From an uncultured Bacilli bacterium (GTDB lineage Bacteria > Bacillota_I > Bacilli_A > RF39 > UBA660): a DNA stretch of 11,922 bases. The translations under genes and the position numbers were made by a program. This document shows, piece after piece, positions 6,174 to 11,922 of this stretch. The notes under the pieces were generated by a model. It made no database searches, was not told the origin of the DNA, and saw only the letters and a list, made by a program, of their open reading frames with translations. Location of the stretch: assembly GCA_934096945.1 (NCBI GenBank), contig CAKOND010000022.1:1-11922 (forward strand). Direction: 5' to 3'. Each line of letters opens with the position of its first letter. Position 1 is the first letter of the stretch.

Positions 6174-9100
6174 ATGTTTAATGAAGAACAATTAGAAGAT
6201 GCTACATTAAATATATTTGAAGAATTGGGTTATGAAAGGTTAAATGGATATATCATTGATAGGGATTATCATAATGTTTTTATGGAGGATAATTTGTTCG
6301 ATGATTTATGTAGAATCAATAAAGATTTTAATGATAGTCAAATACAAGAAGCTATTAAAACAATTAAAACTCTATCACATGGTACTCCCATTGAAGATAA
6401 TAAGACTTTTACAAGATACTTATTAGAGGGTGTTCCAGTACAAATTAAAACTAATACTGGATATCAATATAAGAATGTTAAATTAGTTGATTTTGATAAT
6501 ATAAGCAATAATCACTTCCAAGCAATTCAACAATTTACTATTATAGAATTTGATACTAAAAGACCAGATATTATTATTTTTATAAATGGTATTCCGTTAG
6601 TAGTAGTTGAGCTTAAAACAGCTACTAATGAAGATGTTAAATTAGAAGATGCTTATACTCAATTAACTGGCTATAGAAATGTATATATTCCTACACTATT
6701 CAAATATAATCAGTTCTTAGTTATTAGTGATGGTGTTACCGCTAAAGCTGGTACTATTACAAGTCCATATTCTAGATTTAGTGATTGGAAAAAGGTAGAA
6801 GATACTGATGAAGTATATGAGAATATGCCTACACATGAAACATTGTTTAATGGAATGTTTAGAAAAGATAGACTATTAGATATTATTCAAAACTTTATTC
6901 TATTTAGTGATGATAAAAAGATATTAGCTCAATATCATCAATACTTTGGCGTTAAGAAAGCTATTCTTTCTACAGTTACTAACGGTGTTAAAACTGGTAA
7001 AGCAGGTATAGTATGGCATACTCAAGGATCAGGCAAATCATTTAGTATGGTTTTCTATTCTGGTAATATGATTAAGCTATTAAATAATCCTACTATAGTA
7101 GTAGTAACTGATAGAAATGATTTAGATAATCAATTATATGAAACTTTTGTTAAGTGTGATTATTATCTAAAACAAAAACCAAGACAAGCAGATTCAAGAC
7201 AATCACTTGATGAAATGCTAAAAGATAGAGTTGCTGGTGGTATTTTCTTCACAACATTACAAAAGTTTGAAGAAGAAACAGGATTATTTAGCGATAGAGA
7301 TGATATCTTAGTTTTAGTAGATGAAGCTCATAGATCACATTATGGACTTGAAGCTACTATGAAGATAGATTATGAAACTAATGAAGCTAAAGAAAAGTTT
7401 GGAACTGCTAAATACCTTCATAATGCTTTACCTAATGCTATTTATATTGGATTTACTGGTACTCCTGTTGAAACTAAAGATAAATCTACGTCATCAATAT
7501 TTGGGGATGTAATTGATACTTATGATATGACACAAGCTATTTTAGATGGTTCTACTGTTCCTATTATGTATGAATCTAGGATGGCTAGAGTAGGCTTAAA
7601 TCAAAAGATATTAGACGAAATAGATAATTATTATAAGTTTATTGAAGATGAAGGTGTAGCCGATGCTTACGCTATAAATAAATCTAAACAAATGATGGCT
7701 AAGATATCACAAGTGATAGAAGATCCTGATAGATTAGAATTGATAGTTAAAGATATTATTAGTCACTTTGAAGAAAGAAAAGATATGGTAGCAGATCATG
7801 CTATGGTAGTTGCATATTCAAGAAAAGCAGCTTATACAATGTATCAAAAGTTTTTAGAATTAAGACCAGATTATAAAGATGTAGTTAATATGATTATTAC
7901 ACCATCAAATAAAGATTCAGAAGAAATGCAAAAAGCTATTGGTACTAAGAATGATAAAAAGGAATTAGAAATTAGATTTAAAAATGAAGCAGATGATCCT
8001 AATGAGAAGTTTAAGATAGCTATCGTAGTTGATATGTGGCTTACTGGTTTTGATGTTCCAAGATTAGGTGTTATGTATATAGATAAACCTATGAAAGCTC
8101 ATAATCTAATGCAGGCTATTGCAAGAGTTAATCGTGTATATAAAACTAAGCCCGCTGGATTAATAGTTGATTATATAGGATTAAAAGCATGGCTATTAGA
8201 TGCATTAAAAACATATACTACAAGAGATCAAAGACAAGTTGTTGATAATAATGAGTTAGTTAATGCTTTAAAAGATAAAGTTGAAATTATTGATGGAATA
8301 TTAAATGGATTTGACTATTTTAACTTTAATGATTTAGATAATACTGGTAAGTATAATTTAATTAAAGATGGAGCTAACTTAGTATTAAGTTCTGAAGATA
8401 AAAAGAAAAGATTTATGAAGCATAGCTTGGATGTTAAGAATCTTTATACTTTATGTAATGGTATATTAGAACAATACTATAAAGACAAAGTATTATTCAT
8501 TATTTCAGTTAGATCATTTATATCAAAAATAACAAACGAAAATAAACTTGATGTATCAGAAATTAATAGAAATGTTGGAGTAATGCTTGAACAATCTATT
8601 AGAGAAGATGAGTTAATTAATCTTGGGGAATTATCTAGAGGTAATAGTTTAGAGTTATTAAGCAATACTATGCTTAATAAATTAAGAAGTTTAAAAGATA
8701 AGAACGTAGCAGCTGAAATACTATCAAGAGCTATTAAAACAACAATAAGTGATATCGGTAAGATAAACTTAACATTACAAGAAAAATTCTCAACTAAGTT
8801 TAACAAGATAGTAGATGCTTATAATGAAAGAACTGATATAGCTGATATAGAAAAAATCATTGAAGAAATGATTAAGTTAAAGAAAGAAATAGAAGATGAA
8901 TTAGAAAAGGGAAATGAATATGATTTATCTTCTGAAGAAAAGGCTTTCTTTGATGCTTTAGGAGCTGATCCTGAAATAAAAGAATTAATGCAAGATGAAA
9001 CTTTAGTTCAAATAGCAAAAGAATTAGTAGAAATTATTAATGAAAATTTAACTTTAGATGCATTTAAGAGAGAAGATGCTAGAGCTCGAATTAGAGTCAA

Positions 9101-9203
9101 TATAAGGAGATTATTAATCAAATATAACTATCCTCCAGTAAAACGAGAAGGAGCAGTTGAGCAAGTTATTAGACAAGCTGAATTAAAGTATGCAAATGAA
9201 TAA
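6174..9203 (+). CDS. hsdR: Type I restriction-modification system, restriction subunit HsdR
   Basis: A 1009-aa protein of usual HsdR length. Residues ~1-230 form the N-terminal nuclease domain, with a PD-(D/E)xK-type core: R-P-D at 130-132 and E-L-K at 146-148. The superfamily 2 translocase follows: Walker A H-T-Q-G-S-G-K-S (282-289), D-E-A-H box (383-386), motif III T-G-T-P (428-431), T-G-F-D (624-627) and motif VI Q-A-I-A-R-V-N-R (647-654). A long helical C-terminal part binds the HsdM/HsdS core. It uses ATP to translocate DNA from unmethylated sites and cuts at a distance. ATG 6174 is chosen because AGGAAG (6160-6165) lies 8 nt upstream; the GTG at 6165 would sit on that site and overlap the previous stop. 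All motifs appear intact, so the enzyme should be active. Confidence 0.95.
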   Translation: MFNEEQLEDATLNIFEELGYERLNGYIIDRDYHNVFMEDNLFDDLCRINKDFNDSQIQEAIKTIKTLSHGTPIEDNKTFTRYLLEGVPVQIKTNTGYQYKNVKLVDFDNISNNHFQAIQQFTIIEFDTKRPDIIIFINGIPLVVVELKTATNEDVKLEDAYTQLTGYRNVYIPTLFKYNQFLVISDGVTAKAGTITSPYSRFSDWKKVEDTDEVYENMPTHETLFNGMFRKDRLLDIIQNFILFSDDKKILAQYHQYFGVKKAILSTVTNGVKTGKAGIVWHTQGSGKSFSMVFYSGNMIKLLNNPTIVVVTDRNDLDNQLYETFVKCDYYLKQKPRQADSRQSLDEMLKDRVAGGIFFTTLQKFEEETGLFSDRDDILVLVDEAHRSHYGLEATMKIDYETNEAKEKFGTAKYLHNALPNAIYIGFTGTPVETKDKSTSSIFGDVIDTYDMTQAILDGSTVPIMYESRMARVGLNQKILDEIDNYYKFIEDEGVADAYAINKSKQMMAKISQVIEDPDRLELIVKDIISHFEERKDMVADHAMVVAYSRKAAYTMYQKFLELRPDYKDVVNMIITPSNKDSEEMQKAIGTKNDKKELEIRFKNEADDPNEKFKIAIVVDMWLTGFDVPRLGVMYIDKPMKAHNLMQAIARVNRVYKTKPAGLIVDYIGLKAWLLDALKTYTTRDQRQVVDNNELVNALKDKVEIIDGILNGFDYFNFNDLDNTGKYNLIKDGANLVLSSEDKKKRFMKHSLDVKNLYTLCNGILEQYYKDKVLFIISVRSFISKITNENKLDVSEINRNVGVMLEQSIREDELINLGELSRGNSLELLSNTMLNKLRSLKDKNVAAEILSRAIKTTISDIGKINLTLQEKFSTKFNKIVDAYNERTDIADIEKIIEEMIKLKKEIEDELEKGNEYDLSSEEKAFFDALGADPEIKELMQDETLVQIAKELVEIINENLTLDAFKREDARARIRVNIRRLLIKYNYPPVKREGAVEQVIRQAELKYANE

Positions 9204-9229
9204 ATACTTTTGGGGGATTTGATGGATAT

Positions 9230-10693
9230 ATGAAAAAAGTAATTAATATGAATGAAAAAGAGGCAAGAAAATTTTTTCTAAAACCAGAGAGTTATTTTAA
9301 TTTAGAAATGCCAGAATATTTTAATTTTGAGAATCTTATCAGTAATACTTTAAAAAAAGTAGGTACAGAGGAAGATTTTAAGAAATTCAATTGTGGTAAT
9401 CCTAGGGATTATGAAACAATAAATTACAAAATGATTTGTAACAAAGATGGAAAATATGGTTGGAGACCGTTTGAAATAATACATCCACTAAAATATATTG
9501 AGTTAGTTAATCTTATAACAAAGAGAGATTTTTGGATTTTTATAAAAAACAGATTCAAATCTTTTTCAAAAAATAAAAAAATTCAATGTTGTAGTATACC
9601 TGGAGAGTCACCAAGTAAAAAGAGTGATAAAAAATCTTCAATTTTATCTTGGTGGTCTCAATTTGAACAGAAGTCTATTTCTAATTCTTTAAAATATAAT
9701 TATATGGCTACAGCCGATATAACTAATTGTTATCCATCTATTTATACTCACTCTATAGCTTGGGCATTACATACAAAAGAGTATTGTAAAGAACACAAAA
9801 GAGATCCTCTTGTAGGAAATTTGATAGACAGTATAATGCAGGATCTATCATATGGACAAACTAATGGAATTCCTCAAGGAAGTGTATTAACTGATTTCAT
9901 AGCAGAAATGGTTTTAGGATATGCAGATGAATTATTAAGTAAAAAAATTGAGAATATTGATAATTATGAAATATTAAGATACCGTGATGATTATAGAATT
10001 TTTTCTAACGAAAAGAGTACAGTTGAATTGATAATGAAAGAATTAACTGATGTTTTATCTTCATTGAATTTAAAGATAAATAATTCAAAGACGAATTTAT
10101 TTTCAGATGTTATCACTGGATCTATAAAGGAAGATAAATTGTTTTGTATAGAAACCGGGATAATGAATGGTACCTTACAGAATACTTTGCTTGCTATTAG
10201 AAGCATTGGGATAAAATACCCAAATTCCGGATCCTTATATAAGTTATTAGTTAATTTATATAAAACTAAAATAAGTAATTGTAAAACAAGAGTTAATAGT
10301 TTAAATCAGAATATAAGTATTATAGTTGATATCATGTATAACAATCCTAGAACTTACAATATATGCGTTGCTATTTTAGGGAAATTATTAGAACCGTTAA
10401 AGCCAAAAAATAGAATGAAAATAATAGATGAAATAATAAAAAAATTTGCTAGTGTTCCTAATATTGATTACCTTAATATTTGGTTGCAACGTCTTACTAT
10501 AATTGATAATAGAAAATTAGAATATAAAACACCATTATGTAGGAAAATATATTCTGATAACTGTATTTGGGAATCCAATTGGATGAATTTTGATTTAGAT
10601 GAAAGTTTAATAATAAATGAAGAAGTTATTAACAATATTTCTTATTCAATTCCAAATGATGTAGTTGATAAGTTTAATTCAAATTATAATTAA
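9230..10693 (+). CDS. Reverse transcriptase, probable antiviral UG/Abi-type, last gene of R-M operon
   Basis: A 487-aa protein. An R-P-F-E-I-I-H-P block lies at 79-86. RT motif A is A-D-I-T-N-C-Y-P-S-I-Y (162-172, catalytic D163), motif B N-G-I-P-Q-G-S (212-218), motif C Y-R-D-D (251-254, catalytic D253/D254) and motif D-like N-N-S-K-T-N-L (284-290). The remaining ~200 residues look helical, with no maturase, HNH or integrase domain, unlike group II intron RTs. Retron NAxxH and VTG motifs are not seen. This layout fits the 'unknown group'/Abi RTs, many of which are phage-defence (DRT) proteins; I cannot assign the subgroup. The start has GGGGGA (9212-9217) upstream. It begins 26 nt after hsdR and is followed by a terminator, so it is probably cotranscribed with the R-M genes. 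Its template, if any, is unknown. Confidence 0.88.
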   Translation: MKKVINMNEKEARKFFLKPESYFNLEMPEYFNFENLISNTLKKVGTEEDFKKFNCGNPRDYETINYKMICNKDGKYGWRPFEIIHPLKYIELVNLITKRDFWIFIKNRFKSFSKNKKIQCCSIPGESPSKKSDKKSSILSWWSQFEQKSISNSLKYNYMATADITNCYPSIYTHSIAWALHTKEYCKEHKRDPLVGNLIDSIMQDLSYGQTNGIPQGSVLTDFIAEMVLGYADELLSKKIENIDNYEILRYRDDYRIFSNEKSTVELIMKELTDVLSSLNLKINNSKTNLFSDVITGSIKEDKLFCIETGIMNGTLQNTLLAIRSIGIKYPNSGSLYKLLVNLYKTKISNCKTRVNSLNQNISIIVDIMYNNPRTYNICVAILGKLLEPLKPKNRMKIIDEIIKKFASVPNIDYLNIWLQRLTIIDNRKLEYKTPLCRKIYSDNCIWESNWMNFDLDESLIINEEVINNISYSIPNDVVDKFNSNYN

Positions 10694-10716
10694 TACTTCA
10701 TAGTATAGTAATAGGG

Positions 10717-10750
10717 AAAAAGTCAGAGACGTTTTTGACTTTTTTTCTTT
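10717..10750 (+). terminator. Terminator of the R-M/RT operon
   Basis: AAAAAGTCA (10717-10725) pairs with TGACTTTTT (10736-10744) around a 10-nt loop, followed by more T's to about 10753. It begins 24 nt after the RT stop codon. The left-arm A's would also allow some termination from the right. It closes the six-gene operon. Confidence 0.8.
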
Positions 10751-10771
10751 TTTAGGTACAATTTAGGTACA
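10751..10771. repeat. Paired direct repeat, copy 1 (TTTAGGTACA twice, 11-bp period)
   Basis: TTTAGGTACA at 10751-10760 and again at 10762-10771, spaced 11 bp start to start, about one DNA turn. A matching pair, partly degenerate, lies 210 bp downstream at 10961-10981. Short direct repeats of this kind often are arm-type binding sites of tyrosine integrases, or sites for a dimeric regulator. No integrase gene is present in the window. Confidence 0.7.
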
Positions 10772-10788
10772 AAAATACTAAAAAGCCA

Positions 10789-10808
10789 CGGTAAATGACG
10801 GTTTATGA
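10789..10808. repeat. Imperfect tandem 10-mer
   Basis: CGGTAAATGA (10789-10798) is followed at once by CGGTTTATGA (10799-10808), 8 of 10 identical, in the intergenic region between the two terminators. GTAAATGACGGTTTA-like half-symmetry is also visible. It may belong to the same protein-binding array as the neighbouring TTTAGGTACA repeats. Function unknown. Confidence 0.5.
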
Positions 10809-10851
10809 CAATATAAAAAGGCCCATATTTAAAGGCTTTAACACAATTTGG

Positions 10852-10912
10852 TCTCTTCTAACTGAAGAGAGCAGGCCCCCCTGAAGAGAACATTAATCGT
10901 GCTCTCTTTTTT
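10852..10912 (+). terminator. Terminator with a competing upstream hairpin (attenuator-like)
   Basis: AAGAGAGCA (10865-10873) pairs perfectly with TGCTCTCTT (10900-10908), followed by T's, across a 26-nt loop. The left arm can instead pair upstream: TCTCTTC (10852-10858) with GAAGAGA (10864-10870). The sequence CTGAAGAGA occurs twice (10862-10870, 10881-10889), so alternative pairings are possible. A 9-bp stem with a T-run makes a terminator likely. Whether the alternative fold is regulatory is inference. No gene follows closely enough on the plus strand to be obviously controlled, since nifJ starts 325 bp further on. Confidence 0.6.
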
Positions 10913-11200
10913 ATACTCATTTTATAAGAAAATGTAAGGCATCAGTATTGCTAAAATAATTTTAGGTACAGTTTAGCTTCAATAAATTGTATTTTAAGAG
11001 TGGTCCATTGAAGAAAAATGCTAAAAGTGACAAAAATCTTGAACGAATTTTTTAATTACTCTTCTCCTAAAAAATATTTTAATGTTAGATTAAATTTATC
11101 AACTTATAATAAATACAATTTAAAATGTGAATATAAGGATTTATAAAAATTTTAACTATATATGATACTGACAATTAGAAAGTCTTTTTTCTTTGTTAAA
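10913..11200. other. Non-coding AT-rich stretch upstream of nifJ
   Basis: No gene is visible on either strand in about 290 bp. The one notable element is the second paired repeat at 10961-10981. The rest is A/T-rich spacer leading to the nifJ promoter. It separates the accessory operon from the housekeeping gene, and is a likely place for an island boundary. Confidence 0.6.
10961..10981. repeat. Paired direct repeat, copy 2 (TTTAGGTACA and TTTAGCTTCA)
   Basis: TTTAGGTACA (10961-10970) matches the units of copy 1 exactly, and TTTAGCTTCA (10972-10981) matches 8 of 10, with the same 11-bp period. The pair lies 210 bp from copy 1 in the same orientation. Confidence 0.6.
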
Positions 11201-11202
11201 AA

Positions 11203-11219
11203 AATAGTATAATACTATT
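11203..11219 (+). promoter_or_regulatory. nifJ promoter -10 box within a perfect dyad
   Basis: TATAAT (11208-11213) lies in the perfect 17-bp palindrome AATAGTAT-A-ATACTATT (11203-11219). The -35 region (about 11185-11190) is only a T-run and matches the consensus poorly. Transcription would start near 11220, giving a short leader of roughly 17 nt that carries the ribosome-binding site. The dyad may be an operator, or may arise by chance from the TATAAT-type sequence. Confidence 0.5.
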
Positions 11220-11236
11220 ATAGGAAGGTGACTTAA

Positions 11237-11922
11237 ATGAAGAATATGAAAGTTGTAGATGGTAATGAAGCTTGTGCGATGGCTGCATATAATTTTACTG
11301 AGGTTTCATCTATTTATCCAATTACTCCATCTAGTAGAATGGCTTCTTTAGTAGATAAGTGGAGTAGTGAAGGCAGAACTAATATTTTTGGAGAGAAGGT
11401 TTCTGTTATTGAGATGCAAAGTGAGGCGGGTGCGAGTGCTTTTATGCACGGTAGTTTACAAGGTGGAAGGCTAACTACTACTTTTACTGCTAGTCAAGGA
11501 CTTCTTTTGATGATTCCATCTATGTATAAAATGGCTGGAGAGTGTTTACCTGGTGTTATTCACGTTGCGGCAAGGAGTCTTTCTACTCATGCATTAAGTA
11601 TATTTGGAGATCATCAAGATATCTATAGTACTAGAAGTACGGGATTTTCTATTCTTTCAAGTAGTAATGTTGAGGATGCTTATTATTTAGGTCTAGTCAG
11701 CCATTTGTCAGCTTTAGAGTCTTCTATTCCAGTGTTACATTTTTTTGATGGATTCAGGACTAGTCACGAGATTAATATGGTTAGTACTTTAACTGATGAA
11801 GAAATTAAGTCACTTATTAATATGGATTATGTTAATAAATTTAGGGATCACGCGATTAATGTGGGAAAATGTATTACTAGGGGTACTAGTGAGACTGAAG
11901 ACGTTTATTTTCAAAATACAGA
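11237..11922 (+). CDS. nifJ: Pyruvate:ferredoxin (flavodoxin) oxidoreductase, N-terminal part (runs off window)
   Basis: The visible 228 residues are the N-terminal pyrimidine-binding domain of PFOR: D-G-N-E-A at 8-12, I-Y-P-I-T-P-S-S (26-33), E-M-Q-S-E-A-G (59-65), T-F-T-A-S-Q-G-L-L-L-M-I-P-S-M-Y-K (82-98), G-D-H-Q-D (124-128) and H-F-F-D-G-F-R-T-S-H-E (168-178). T30, E63 and R113 appear to match the pyruvate/TPP-site residues T31, E64 and R114 of the Desulfovibrio enzyme. PFOR is a cytoplasmic TPP and iron-sulphur enzyme turning pyruvate and CoA into acetyl-CoA, CO2 and reduced ferredoxin in anaerobes; full length is about 1,170 residues, so most lies beyond the window. AGGAAGGTG (11222-11230) supports the ATG. 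It is not part of the defence operon and marks the core-genome side. Confidence 0.95.
   Translation, partial: MKNMKVVDGNEACAMAAYNFTEVSSIYPITPSSRMASLVDKWSSEGRTNIFGEKVSVIEMQSEAGASAFMHGSLQGGRLTTTFTASQGLLLMIPSMYKMAGECLPGVIHVAARSLSTHALSIFGDHQDIYSTRSTGFSILSSSNVEDAYYLGLVSHLSALESSIPVLHFFDGFRTSHEINMVSTLTDEEIKSLINMDYVNKFRDHAINVGKCITRGTSETEDVYFQNT

Noticed and set aside
6244..6426. 60-codon plus-strand open frame inside hsdR
   Set aside because: Out-of-frame shadow within a convincing HsdR nuclease domain.
9230..10693. Retron or group II intron interpretation of the RT
   Set aside because: Retron NAxxH and VTG motifs not seen, no maturase or HNH domain, no intron-like flanking structure, and operon position with R-M genes.
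9..11023. 12-bp match AGAAAAATGCTA at 9-20 and 11012-11023 as island-end repeats
   Set aside because: A-rich 12-mers are expected to recur many times by chance in a 12-kb window of this composition.
1..11922. CRISPR array, tRNA or rRNA genes, transposase, and use of code 4 (TGA = Trp)
   Set aside because: No regularly spaced repeat series, no tRNA cloverleaf or rRNA segment, no transposase or integrase motif seen. TGA ends two convincing genes at sensible places while Trp is TGG.

Overview
The window is very AT-rich (by eye roughly 70-75% A+T) bacterial DNA. It has purine-rich Shine-Dalgarno sites, Lys/Asn/Ile-rich proteins, TGA used as a real stop (toxin gene, 214-aa gene) with TGG for Trp, and the start of a pyruvate:ferredoxin oxidoreductase gene at the right edge. 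Together these point to a low-GC anaerobic Bacillota (Firmicutes) using genetic code 11. The genus cannot be told from the sequence.

Layout, left to right. (1) 1-99: the tail of an upstream transcription unit ending in a strong GAAA-tetraloop terminator. (2) 173-1722: a complete toxin-antitoxin operon, with a consensus sigma-A promoter overlapped by a perfect 26-bp operator-like inverted repeat. It encodes a RelE/HigB-type toxin (TTG start) and a HigA-like HTH protein fused to an ImmA/IrrE-type zinc peptidase, then a terminator. (3) 1717-2195: non-coding, with several dyads. (4) 2196-2420: a small doubtful gene on the minus strand. (5) 2528-10750: one compact plus-strand operon running 72-aa helical protein, HsdM, HsdS, 214-aa unknown protein, HsdR, reverse transcriptase, terminator. 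(6) 10751-11200: non-coding, with two copies of a paired 11-bp-period repeat and a second terminator that has an alternative upstream hairpin. (7) 11237 to the end: nifJ (PFOR), 5' part only, probably core chromosome.

How it fits together: the middle ~10 kb reads as a defence island next to a housekeeping gene. HsdM and HsdS should form the modification methyltransferase and HsdR should complete the restriction complex. The two unknown proteins and the reverse transcriptase sit in the same apparent transcription unit. The reverse transcriptase has intact catalytic motifs (Asp of motif A, YRDD of motif C) and a ~200-residue predominantly helical-looking C-terminal part. It lacks the retron-specific motifs and any maturase or endonuclease domain I can see, so it best fits the antiviral 'unknown group'/Abi-type RTs. 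The most notable points are this R-M plus RT operon, the near-identical 31-bp direct repeats bracketing hsdS, and the paired TTTAGGTACA repeats at the right edge, which resemble integrase arm-type sites although no integrase gene is present.
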